Source: Bordetella parapertussis
GTDB taxonomy: Bacteria > Pseudomonadota > Gammaproteobacteria > Burkholderiales > Burkholderiaceae_B
NCBI GenBank assembly: GCA_945865935.1
Contig: CAMBFI010000007.1
Span: 62,001 to 126,000 of the forward strand
Direction: 5' to 3'
DNA length: 64,000 nucleotides
Part shown: positions 18,792 through 26,683 of the stretch, one piece after another
Numbering within the stretch: position 1 is the first letter of the stretch
Layout of the letters: every line of letters starts with the position of its first letter
Position numbers and translations under genes: made by a program
The notes under the pieces: model-generated
Told to the model about the DNA's origin: nothing
Seen by the model: the letters and a program-made list of their open reading frames with translations, nothing else
Databases searched by the model: none

Positions 18792-19778
18792 ATGAAACGA
18801 ATTAGCAAAATATTCAGCCTTATCGCAGTACTGGGCGCCATCGTCAGCGGAAATGCCATCGCGCAAGCTCCCGGATTAAAGGACTATCCAGATCGCTCAG
18901 TAAAATTTATTGTGCCGTTTCCGCCCGGTGGGGCTGCGGACGTGTTTGCCCGCTTAGTCGCCCAGAAACTGACAGAGAAGTGGAAACAAACCGTTTTAGT
19001 TGAAAACAAGCCAGGTGCAGGTGGAAGAATCGCTACGCAGTTTGTCGCGACAGCGCCCGCGGACGGTTATACCTTCTTGGTCGTGACTGTCGGGCACGCT
19101 GTCAATCCAAGCCTCTACAAGAACCTGCCTTACAACACGGAAAAAGCCTTTAAAACGGTCGCCATGTTGGCTGATCTGCCGAGCATGCTGGTCGTTAACA
19201 CTGAGTTACCCGTTACAAACATTAAAGAACTCGTAGCCCTCGCAAAGGCTCAGCCTGGCAAGCTTACCTACGCATCTTCTGGCAACGCGACAACAAGCCA
19301 TGTCGCCGCAGCGATGCTGGCGAGCGCTGAAAACTTAGACCTCGTTCACGTGCCCTACAAAGGCTCAGCACCCGCCATCACCGATATGATTTCTGGACGT
19401 GTGAACATCATGATTGATCCGATTGCAACGGCTCTTCCCCATGTAAAAAGCGGAAAACTCAAGGCGCTTGCAATCAGTACACCAAAACGTTCACCACTCG
19501 TTCCTGAGCTCCCGACCATTGCAGAGTCGGGCGTACCAGGCTACGACTTCTCCGCCTGGTTTTTACTCCTTGCTCCCTCGGGTGTCCCTGATACATTGAT
19601 TGGCAAAGTCAATGCAGACATTCTGGATGCGATGAAAGATCCTGAACTCACAAAGACCTACGCTACACGAGGCGCTCAGGCTGGAGTTGGAACACCTAGC
19701 GAATTATCAAAGTTTTTAACAAATGAGATCAAACGCTTTGATATTTTGGTTAAGAAGACTGGAATGAAAGCGGAATGA
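18792..19778 (+). CDS. Bug-family tripartite tricarboxylate (TTT) receptor
   Basis: A 328-residue periplasmic receptor. The ATG at 18792 starts a signal peptide ending GNAIAQ; an in-frame TTG 33 bp upstream is less likely. Family motifs are RSVKFIVPFPPGGAADV, ENKPGAGGRIAT, KNLPYNTEKAF, and HVPYKGSAPAITDMISGRV. It overlaps the following deacetylase-fold gene by four bases. The same Bug-plus-deacetylase coupling is found on the minus strand at 12380. Confidence 0.93.
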   Translation: MKRISKIFSLIAVLGAIVSGNAIAQAPGLKDYPDRSVKFIVPFPPGGAADVFARLVAQKLTEKWKQTVLVENKPGAGGRIATQFVATAPADGYTFLVVTVGHAVNPSLYKNLPYNTEKAFKTVAMLADLPSMLVVNTELPVTNIKELVALAKAQPGKLTYASSGNATTSHVAAAMLASAENLDLVHVPYKGSAPAITDMISGRVNIMIDPIATALPHVKSGKLKALAISTPKRSPLVPELPTIAESGVPGYDFSAWFLLLAPSGVPDTLIGKVNADILDAMKDPELTKTYATRGAQAGVGTPSELSKFLTNEIKRFDILVKKTGMKAE

Positions 19779-20668
19779 TCTTCCCTCCACGTGACTTAGT
19801 TGGTTATGGGCCAACTCCCCCGACCGTTACTTGGCCAAATAACGCTCGCGTAGCCGTATCGTTTGTACTGAACTTTGAAGAAGGCTCGGAGCACAGCATC
19901 GCCGACGGCGACGCCAGAAACGAAGGTGTATACGAAGTCATCGATAAACTAGAGGGCATCCCAGACCCTTGTATCCAAAGCCACTTTGACTATGGCACGC
20001 GAGTCGGCTGGTGGCGAATCATGGACTTACTCGAACGTCATGGTGTTGCCTGTACCGTAAGCTCTTGCGGACTTGCTGTGCAACGCTATCCCAAACTGGC
20101 ACGAGACGCAATCACTCGGGGGCACGAGGTGTCCGCCCACGGGTGGCGCTGGGAAAGTCATGCACGTATGACCCCAGAGCAAGAACGTAGCTCTATTCAC
20201 CAGACGGTTGAGGCAATCCATCATGCCACCGGGGTCCGGCCGGTCGGGTGGCACACCCGTTCCGCAACGACTATTCACACACGAAAGCTACTAATCGAGG
20301 AAGGCGGCTTTCTGTATGACAGCGATGATTACAGCGATGATCTACCACGTTGCGTCCAGCACCAGGGTAAACAACATGTCATCTTACCGTATGCGTTCGA
20401 CACCAATGACATGCAGTTTCAACACACTCACCGCTTTGTTCGCGCGCAAGATTTCTCTGGCTATGTCAACGACGCGTTTGACTGGCTTTGGAAAGAAGGT
20501 GAAACTTCACCAAAAATGATGTCGATTGGACTACACCTAAGAATGCTGGCGAGGCCAGCGCGGATGTGGGCACTTCTGCAAATGATTAACCACATGCAGA
20601 GTACAGGCCAAGTTTGGTTTGCACGCAGAGATCAGATCGCTAGGCACTGGCTAGCGCACCACGGATAA
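19775..20668 (+). CDS. Polysaccharide deacetylase-family hydrolase (PuuE/allantoinase-like)
   Basis: A 297-residue cytoplasmic protein. The opening segment (YGPTPPTVTWPNNARVAVSF) with LNFEEGSEHSI resembles PuuE-type allantoinases, where the first metal motif is altered from the NodB form. The second motif with histidines is HEVSAHGWRWE, and VRPVGWHTRSATT and GLHLRMLARPARM follow. Those enzymes open the hydantoin ring of allantoin, which would fit the nitrogenous-compound theme of the area. The ATG lies in the ATGA overlap with the Bug gene, so the two are co-translated. Confidence 0.83.
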   Translation: MIFPPRDLVGYGPTPPTVTWPNNARVAVSFVLNFEEGSEHSIADGDARNEGVYEVIDKLEGIPDPCIQSHFDYGTRVGWWRIMDLLERHGVACTVSSCGLAVQRYPKLARDAITRGHEVSAHGWRWESHARMTPEQERSSIHQTVEAIHHATGVRPVGWHTRSATTIHTRKLLIEEGGFLYDSDDYSDDLPRCVQHQGKQHVILPYAFDTNDMQFQHTHRFVRAQDFSGYVNDAFDWLWKEGETSPKMMSIGLHLRMLARPARMWALLQMINHMQSTGQVWFARRDQIARHWLAHHG

Positions 20669-20675
20669 AAATATA

Positions 20676-21659
20676 ATGAGACAAGACATGACCCAAGCAA
20701 AAAGGTTTTGGAGTATTTACCTAAGCTTTACACTCAGCTTATTTTTTTGTTTTAACGTAACCGCCCAAGAGTTTCCGAAAGTCATCAAACTGGTCGTACC
20801 GTTTGCACCAGGCGCAAGCAACGACTTGTTCGCCAGAGCGCTTGCTCAGCGCTTAAGTGCAAAGCTCGACTTCACAATGATTGTGGAAAACAAGGCTGGC
20901 GCAGGTGGCGTGATTGGCGCAGACTTCGTCAGCAAGGCTGCCCCCGATGGCACGACGCTGCTGTTTACCTCAAACGCCTTGACTACGACAGCAGCCGTGC
21001 AACGAAAACTGCCCTACGATCCGCTGACGGATCTCGCCCCTGTCGCCATGGTGGCAAAAAGCGGTTTGATTTTATTGGTTCGTACCGATGGTCCGTACGG
21101 CAATACCGCTGAACTGCTTCAGGCAATGCGTGACCCAAAAAACAAAATGGCCTACGGTTCCTCGGGCGTTGGGTCGGTCAATCATGTCAGTACAGAATTG
21201 CTCAATTCAATGGCCGGCACGTCGGCCCTACATCTGCCATACAAAGGTTTAAGTCTGGCACTGATCGACATGATCGGTGGACGCGTCGATTTCATCATCA
21301 CGACGGTGGCTTCATCAGGTAGTCAACTGCGTGCCGGCAAGGTCAAAGCGCTCTCCGTCACCTCCGCAGAACGCAGCCCCTTCAATCCAGAGCTCGCGCC
21401 AATGGCAGATCTCGTGCCCGGTTATAGCAGCGAGATTTGGTGGGGCGTATTTGCGCCCGCCAAAACACCGAAAGCGTTGGTGGAGCGACTCAATACTGAG
21501 ATTCGCAACGTGACTGCAGAACCAGAGATGCAAAAGCTGTTTGCAAAAGAGGCAGCGCTCGCCACCACACTAAGTCCCTCTGAATTCAGACGCCGTATTC
21601 AAGACGAGATTGCGCTGTGGAAAAAAGTGGTGCGAGAGCGTAATATTCAACCAGAATAA
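20676..21659 (+). CDS. Bug-family tripartite tricarboxylate (TTT) receptor
   Basis: A 327-residue periplasmic receptor. The signal peptide has an unusually aromatic core (LSLFFCFNVTAQ). A second ATG at 20688 preceded by GAGACAAG may be the true start. Family motifs are VIKLVVPFAPGASNDL, ENKAGAGGVIGAD, RKLPYDPLTDLAPV, and HLPYKGLSLALIDMIGGRVD. It is eight bp downstream of the deacetylase-fold gene, in the same operon as the receptor at 18792. Two receptors in one operon may cover different ligands. Confidence 0.92.
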   Translation: MRQDMTQAKRFWSIYLSFTLSLFFCFNVTAQEFPKVIKLVVPFAPGASNDLFARALAQRLSAKLDFTMIVENKAGAGGVIGADFVSKAAPDGTTLLFTSNALTTTAAVQRKLPYDPLTDLAPVAMVAKSGLILLVRTDGPYGNTAELLQAMRDPKNKMAYGSSGVGSVNHVSTELLNSMAGTSALHLPYKGLSLALIDMIGGRVDFIITTVASSGSQLRAGKVKALSVTSAERSPFNPELAPMADLVPGYSSEIWWGVFAPAKTPKALVERLNTEIRNVTAEPEMQKLFAKEAALATTLSPSEFRRRIQDEIALWKKVVRERNIQPE

Positions 21660-21673
21660 ATCGGAGACAGCCC

Positions 21674-22417
21674 ATGCTCACAAAATCTAGCCAAAGCGCC
21701 TTACCTCAACGACAAGTTTCAAAGTCGCCCGCGAATGGCGCACCGAGGTGGCGTACCGATTACTTTAGTACGGTAGGTGGCGGTAAGGTCACTTCCGACC
21801 CACAGGCTTTCTTAGTTGAAATGCCCGTGCACGATCAGATCCTTCCACACTTCCATGTCGTCGATCAGTTTCAAGTTTTTGTTTCAGGCACCGGAAAAGT
21901 GGGCCGCTCTGACGTTCTGTTACCTTTGACGATTCACTATGCTGATCGCTTCACTGGCTACGGTCCGATCGATGCGGGTCCACAAGGCTATTCATACTTC
22001 ACGCTGCGCGCGCAAACGGACTCTGGCCCCGTTTATCTGCACCAACCGGGCTACCGCGAAAAACTGCAACCTTCAAAAAAGAGGCATTTTTCAGCAAACG
22101 CGACGATCAGTACCGAGGCCGTCTTGGCTCATCGCGAGCAGGTCACTATTGAAGACGTCAGTGAAAAAACGGCTGAATATGACGATGGCGTCGATGCAAA
22201 ACTGATTCGCGCTGGTGCAAATATGTCGATCACTGGTCAAGATCCAAAACAATCAGGTGGCCAATACTTCCTAGTGGTGAACGGAAGCCTCGTGCACCAG
22301 GATCAACATCTTGCGAAGTGGTCAGTACTCTTTGTCAATGCAACGGATCCCACCCTGTCCGCCAAAAGCGGCCCAGAGGGATGCGAAATGTTGATGCTGC
22401 AGTTTGGTCGGGGATAG
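21674..22417 (+). CDS. Cupin-like protein of unknown function
   Basis: A 247-residue soluble protein without signal peptide. A short cupin-like element with paired histidines (LPHFHVVDQFQVFVSGTG, about residues 57-74) precedes a second, weaker beta-rich half around SGGQYFLVVNGSLVH, suggesting a bicupin fold. I do not recognise a named family or reaction. It ends the plus-strand operon of amidohydrolases and Bug receptors, so a small-molecule isomerase, dioxygenase or hydrolase role is possible. It faces the FAD-dehydrogenase at 22435. Confidence 0.6.
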   Translation: MLTKSSQSALPQRQVSKSPANGAPRWRTDYFSTVGGGKVTSDPQAFLVEMPVHDQILPHFHVVDQFQVFVSGTGKVGRSDVLLPLTIHYADRFTGYGPIDAGPQGYSYFTLRAQTDSGPVYLHQPGYREKLQPSKKRHFSANATISTEAVLAHREQVTIEDVSEKTAEYDDGVDAKLIRAGANMSITGQDPKQSGGQYFLVVNGSLVHQDQHLAKWSVLFVNATDPTLSAKSGPEGCEMLMLQFGRG

Positions 22418-22434
22418 CGCGCTGTAAACAGCCT

Positions 22435-23844
22435 CTAGAGAAGCTTGCCCGGATTCATTAACTGGTTCGGGTCAAGCGCACGCTTGATGGCAATCATCAA
22501 ATCCATTTCAACTGTGGACTTATAGCGCCGCAATTCATCACGACGCAATGTCCCAACGCCATGCTCGGCGCTGATACTTCCATTGAACTGCGCAACAAGA
22601 TCGTGAATACGTTTATTCAATCCCGTCGTTTTTTCTTTATAGTCCTCAGGTGTAACATCTAAGGGCAGCATGACGTTGTAGTGAAGGTTGCCGTCTCCGA
22701 TATGACCGAAATTGATAATCGGCAATCCTGGAAATTCTGTCAGCACCGCCTGATCAGCTTCTGCAACAAAACGGGCTAGCCCAGAGATCGGCAGTGCAAT
22801 ATCATGCTTGACGGCCTTACCCGCCTTAACCTGAGCCAGCGAAATCCCTTCGCGCAACTTCCACATCGACACACTTTGCGCTTCGCTCATGGCGACTACA
22901 CAATCATCAACCAACCCTTCTTCGATCGCTGCAGACAAACCCGTCTGCAACATATCTTGTAGTCCAGTCATGCTTGTGTCGGCCAATTCAATCAACGCAT
23001 AGTAGGGATAGATTTTTTCGAGCGGAGACACGTGTGCCTCTAGCTGCTTCGTCACAAGCGATAAGCTCGGTGCAGACATCATTTCAAAAGCGCTCAAGCG
23101 CGGACCGCAGTCTGCTTGCAAGCGATTGAGTAGCGCCACAACATTCGTCAGATTCTGCGCACCGACCCATGCCGTGACGCGGCCAGCAGGTGCAGCGAAG
23201 AGTTTCAACACCACGCCGGTAATGATACCGAGCGACCCTTCTGAACCGATGAATAAATCCTTTAAGTCATAACCGGTATTGTCTTTGCGTAGAGCACGCA
23301 AACCATTCCAAACTCGGCCGTCTGGTAAAACCACTTCCAGGCCTAAGGTCAGATCGCGTGTGTTTCCGTAGCGCAGGACGCCCGTTCCACCCGCATTGGT
23401 AGCCAAGTTGCCGCCAATTGTGCAACTACCTTCCGCACCAAGACTCAGAGGGAAGTACCGCCCTACCTTACTCGCCGCCTGTTGAATCTCTGCCAAGATG
23501 ACTCCCGCATCCGCGGTGAGCGTGTTGTTCACAGGATCCACGTCATGAATGCGCTTCATGCGATTTAAGGACAACACGACTTGCGCACCGCTCAAGTCGG
23601 GCGTCGCACCACCACTCATACCGGTGTTCCCACCTTGCGGTACAACGGGCGTGTGGGACTGATGACACAAACGCATCACAGCGGATACTTCCGTCGTGTT
23701 GCGAGGACGCACTACAGCAACCGTGCGTCCGTGCGCTTTACCTAGCCAATCATTGACATACGTTTCTTGGTCCGCAGGATTGAGGATCACGCCCTCTTCG
23801 CCCACGATATGCATCAGGCGCGACGTTAATTCTTTTTGCTTCAT
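22435..23844 (-). CDS. FAD-linked D-2-hydroxyacid dehydrogenase (GlcD-like)
   Basis: About 469 residues from the ATG at 23844 (AGGA upstream; an in-frame GTG at 23856 is an alternative). It belongs to the VAO/PCMH flavoprotein family with the GlcD/D-lactate dehydrogenase C-terminal domain. Visible are PQGGNTGMSGGA for FAD pyrophosphate binding, TIGGNLATNAGG, GSEGSLGIITGV, the metal/substrate motif NFGHIGDGNLHYN, and SAEHGVG. It would oxidise a D-2-hydroxy acid such as D-lactate, glycolate or D-2-hydroxyglutarate. It lies 22 bp downstream of the racemase gene and is probably co-transcribed. Confidence 0.88.
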   Translation of the reverse strand: MKQKELTSRLMHIVGEEGVILNPADQETYVNDWLGKAHGRTVAVVRPRNTTEVSAVMRLCHQSHTPVVPQGGNTGMSGGATPDLSGAQVVLSLNRMKRIHDVDPVNNTLTADAGVILAEIQQAASKVGRYFPLSLGAEGSCTIGGNLATNAGGTGVLRYGNTRDLTLGLEVVLPDGRVWNGLRALRKDNTGYDLKDLFIGSEGSLGIITGVVLKLFAAPAGRVTAWVGAQNLTNVVALLNRLQADCGPRLSAFEMMSAPSLSLVTKQLEAHVSPLEKIYPYYALIELADTSMTGLQDMLQTGLSAAIEEGLVDDCVVAMSEAQSVSMWKLREGISLAQVKAGKAVKHDIALPISGLARFVAEADQAVLTEFPGLPIINFGHIGDGNLHYNVMLPLDVTPEDYKEKTTGLNKRIHDLVAQFNGSISAEHGVGTLRRDELRRYKSTVEMDLMIAIKRALDPNQLMNPGKLL

Positions 23845-23866
23845 AGGATCCTGCACCGTTTTCGCC

Positions 23867-24538
23867 TTACCAGCCTAACAAGGTGCGGCCAATCGCCATT
23901 GAGGCGGCGGCTTGTGTGGGTTCAACCACAGGGATGCCCAACTGCTCTTCCAGCCATGCCCGATGCGCAGCCATGCCCGCACAACCCAGCACAACCACAT
24001 CAATCAAATGCGTATCGCGTAATTCTTTTCCTGCGCGCAGCAAGCCAGCGCGTGTTCTGTCTGAGTCGACTAAATCTACGACGTTCATCCCAAGCGGCAC
24101 CTCGGCTACGACACGTTGCATCAGGCCCATCGCGCCAAACATGCGACCATGGCGGGGAATCGATTGACGCAGAATCGCGATCACGCCCACTCGATGACCA
24201 CGCGTCATGGCTGTCACGACGCCACACTCACTAATACCCAACACCGGCTTCGTTGTCGCTTCACGCACCGCGTGTAGACCTGGGTCGCTAAAGCAAGCAA
24301 GCACGTAAGCCCCTGCCGCATCGCCATGTTTTGCATCCAAGCTCTTGACCAGCTTCACCAGTGGCAGCGTCACCTGCTCAACATCCATTTGGCTTTGAAT
24401 GCCGGGCGGACCTTCGGCTAGGGTCAGGCACTTCAGCACGGGCCCACCAGGAAGGCGCAACGCATTGAGCGCTTCGTCGAACGCATCCGTCACGGCCTGC
24501 GTGGAGTTTGGATTGATGACAAATATCGTTTTAGACAT
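23867..24538 (-). CDS. Aspartate/glutamate/hydantoin racemase family protein
   Basis: A 223-residue protein beginning IFVINPNSTQAVTDAF, the typical opening of hydantoin racemases. The two catalytic cysteines expected of a two-base cofactor-independent racemase are visible in LACFSDPGLHAVRE and VVLGCAGMA. It would interconvert enantiomers of 5-substituted hydantoins, or of a related malonate or amino acid. The location supports hydantoin: it is divergent from a LysR gene whose downstream operon encodes a D-hydantoinase and a D-carbamoylase. Maleate isomerase or arylmalonate decarboxylase activity in the same superfamily cannot be excluded. Confidence 0.82.
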   Translation of the reverse strand: MSKTIFVINPNSTQAVTDAFDEALNALRLPGGPVLKCLTLAEGPPGIQSQMDVEQVTLPLVKLVKSLDAKHGDAAGAYVLACFSDPGLHAVREATTKPVLGISECGVVTAMTRGHRVGVIAILRQSIPRHGRMFGAMGLMQRVVAEVPLGMNVVDLVDSDRTRAGLLRAGKELRDTHLIDVVVLGCAGMAAHRAWLEEQLGIPVVEPTQAAASMAIGRTLLGW

Positions 24539-24606
24539 GGCGAATCCCCTTTCAATCTAGTCTAGCAGTGCCTAAGCATGTTTTGCATTGTCATTTTATG
24601 CATAAG

Positions 24607-24625
24607 CCTTAACATGATGTTATGG
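24607..24625. promoter_or_regulatory. LysR-type operator upstream of the regulator gene
   Basis: Interrupted palindrome CCTTAAC-N5-GTTATGG in the 118-bp gap between the racemase and the LysR gene. It shares the right arm, spacing and six of seven left-arm bases with the element at 25585-25603. It includes a T-N11-A core typical of LysR sites and is likely bound by the adjacent regulator to control both divergent genes. Confidence 0.65.
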
Positions 24626-24656
24626 TTAACATGCACAATCCACGGGGCCCAGAGCC

Positions 24657-25595
24657 ATGCAACTGAACTTGAGGCAAATCGAAGTCTTTCGTGCCGTCAT
24701 GACCTCTGGGTCAATCAGCGGCGCGGCAAAACTGCTCTTCGTTTCACAACCCGCCGTCAGTCGCCTGCTTTCGCACACCGAACAGCGACTCGGCTTTGCC
24801 TTGTTCGAACGCATCAAGGGCCGGCTTTACCCAACACCCGAAGCGCGTCAATTGTTTAAAGAGGTCGAGGCTGTCTACGAAGGCGTACGCCGGGTTGAGG
24901 AGTTAGCTAGCGAACTGTCCGAAAAGCGCAGCGGCATTCTGCACCTCGTGTCGAGCCCCAGCATTGGCCATATGCTGATCCCCATGGCCATCTCGCACTT
25001 TCATCAGCAACACCCTGAGGTCAAAGTTACGTTTCAACCATTGACCGTGGTCCCCCTCACGCAAATGTTGCTCGATCATCGCGCGGATCTTGGCGCAGTG
25101 ATTTTGCCTTCACAACACCCCAACTTATTGTCAGAGCCGATCGGACAAGGAAACCTAGTCTGTATTTTTCCTTACAACCATCCCCTGGCAAGTGGCTCCA
25201 TGCTCACGATTGAAGACCTGATTCCCTATCCGCTTGTCTCCTATCGCAGCGAAACACCGTTCGGCACTTTAGTCGAACAGATGTACCAAGAGGCAGGTCA
25301 TGTGCGCCGCGTCGCCATTGAAGTCAGCTCACCGCATAACGCCTGTTCGCTCGTGAAGGCAGGCGCTGGGATCGCCATTGTGGACGAGTTCTCGGCGCAC
25401 AGCGCACAAGGCGACTTTGTGGTGCGCCCCATCGCACACACCAAGACCCTCGCGATCAACCTGGTGCAGTCACGTTTTGAGCCACTTTCTCAACTTGCAC
25501 AAGATTTTGCGATGTCTCTACGCGAAACTGTCAAAACACAAGGTTTTGCGATCCCGCTCAGCGGCAAACAAAGCAACGCAAAGTCCATAACATAA
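24657..25595 (+). CDS. LysR-family transcriptional regulator of the hydantoin operon
   Basis: A 312-residue regulator. The N-terminal winged helix-turn-helix (residues 1-60) reads LRQIEVFRAVMTSGSISGAAKLLFVSQPAVSRLL, and the remainder is a periplasmic-binding-protein-like effector domain. It is divergent from the racemase gene and upstream of the DapA-like/hydantoinase/carbamoylase operon. Near-identical palindromes in front of it (24607) and across its own stop codon (25585) indicate that it controls itself, the divergent racemase and the downstream operon. The effector is unknown; a hydantoin, N-carbamoyl amino acid or D-amino acid would fit. Confidence 0.92.
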   Translation: MQLNLRQIEVFRAVMTSGSISGAAKLLFVSQPAVSRLLSHTEQRLGFALFERIKGRLYPTPEARQLFKEVEAVYEGVRRVEELASELSEKRSGILHLVSSPSIGHMLIPMAISHFHQQHPEVKVTFQPLTVVPLTQMLLDHRADLGAVILPSQHPNLLSEPIGQGNLVCIFPYNHPLASGSMLTIEDLIPYPLVSYRSETPFGTLVEQMYQEAGHVRRVAIEVSSPHNACSLVKAGAGIAIVDEFSAHSAQGDFVVRPIAHTKTLAINLVQSRFEPLSQLAQDFAMSLRETVKTQGFAIPLSGKQSNAKSIT

Positions 25596-25603
25596 AGTTA
25601 TGG
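25585..25603. promoter_or_regulatory. LysR-type operator for the DapA-like/hydantoinase operon
   Basis: Perfect interrupted palindrome CCATAAC-ATAAA-GTTATGG spanning the LysR stop codon (25593-25595), 101 bp before the ATG of the next gene. It carries a T-N11-A core, and its arms match the element at 24607-24625 except for one base. This is the expected place for an activator site of the downstream operon. Confidence 0.7.
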
Positions 25604-25703
25604 CAAACTAATAAAAAAACAAGTGATGTTCTGACACAAGAGGGATAGCATCAGGTAATCAACAGCCACTCTTGCCTGCTACAGACTTTAATTCGGAGAC
25701 GCA

Positions 25704-26630
25704 ATGCCTGCCCCCATCAATGCCAAAGGTGTATTCACAATCTGCCCCACCCCGTTTGACGACGCACTCAAGGTCGATACGGAAAGCATCAAGAGCTTGG
25801 TCGACTTTCTAATCGATACTGGCATCACAGGCTTTGCCATTCTGGGATTCTTGGGCGAACTACACAAACTGAATAATACAGAGCGTCGTTTAGTGACGGA
25901 CACTTTCGTCAAACACACCAAAGGTCGTGTGCCTGTTTGGGTAGGCGTGCGTGCACATGGCATTACAGGCGCGATCGAACAAGCCCAGGAAGCACAAGAC
26001 TCGGGCGCGGCCGCAGTGTTTGCAGCACCCCTAGATAATGCAAGCGATGCCTTGCTGTTTGACTATTACAAAGCCGTCGCCGATGCGGTCAAGATTCCTG
26101 TCGTCATTCACGACTTCCCTGATTCTTTTGGCACCGAGATTCGGCCAGAAGTGGTTGCACGCTTAGGCAAGGAAGGCGGCGTGCACATGATCAAAATGGA
26201 AGAGCCACCGGTCGGTCAAAAAATCAGTCGCATTCGTGATCTAGCTGGCGATGAAGCCATGAAGATATTCGGTGGCCTAGGCGGTATGTTCTTCCTTGAA
26301 GAGCTCCAACGTGGCGCTGTCGGCACCATGACTGGTTTTGCATATCCAGAGGTGCTGGTCGAAATCTATAACCGTTTTGCAGCGGGCGATCATCAAGGCG
26401 CTGCTGCCGTGTTTGATCGGTATTGCCCATTGATTCGTTACGAATTTCAACCTAAGATCGGCCTAGCACTGCGCAAGTACATTTATCAGCAACGTGGTGC
26501 GATCCGCAGCAACGCTATTCGATCACCGGGGATGCGTATTGACGCACTCACCATCAAAGAGCTTGAAGCCACCGTGGCGCGGGTCGGCTTATCGACCACT
26601 GCGCGCGGTAGACAACCCGTCAAGGCCTAA
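25704..26630 (+). CDS. DapA-family (dihydrodipicolinate synthase/N-acetylneuraminate lyase) enzyme
   Basis: A 308-residue TIM-barrel Schiff-base lyase or dehydratase. The lysine is Lys164 in HMIKMEEPP. The usual tyrosine of the family (in the YNxP-type motif) is replaced by His136 in VVIHDFPDS, and the usual GTTGE loop reads GFLGELHKL, so the chemistry probably differs from true DapA. It is preceded by GGAGAC and is the first gene of the LysR-controlled operon, just before the hydantoinase. A second DapA-family gene at 60437 keeps the tyrosine. Possible roles are keto-acid aldol cleavage or ring opening; not determinable. Confidence 0.83.
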   Translation: MPAPINAKGVFTICPTPFDDALKVDTESIKSLVDFLIDTGITGFAILGFLGELHKLNNTERRLVTDTFVKHTKGRVPVWVGVRAHGITGAIEQAQEAQDSGAAAVFAAPLDNASDALLFDYYKAVADAVKIPVVIHDFPDSFGTEIRPEVVARLGKEGGVHMIKMEEPPVGQKISRIRDLAGDEAMKIFGGLGGMFFLEELQRGAVGTMTGFAYPEVLVEIYNRFAAGDHQGAAAVFDRYCPLIRYEFQPKIGLALRKYIYQQRGAIRSNAIRSPGMRIDALTIKELEATVARVGLSTTARGRQPVKA

Positions 26631-26683
26631 AACGATCGACGCAAACCCAAGAGCACCAAAACACCCTGCTTGAGCGAGAATTG

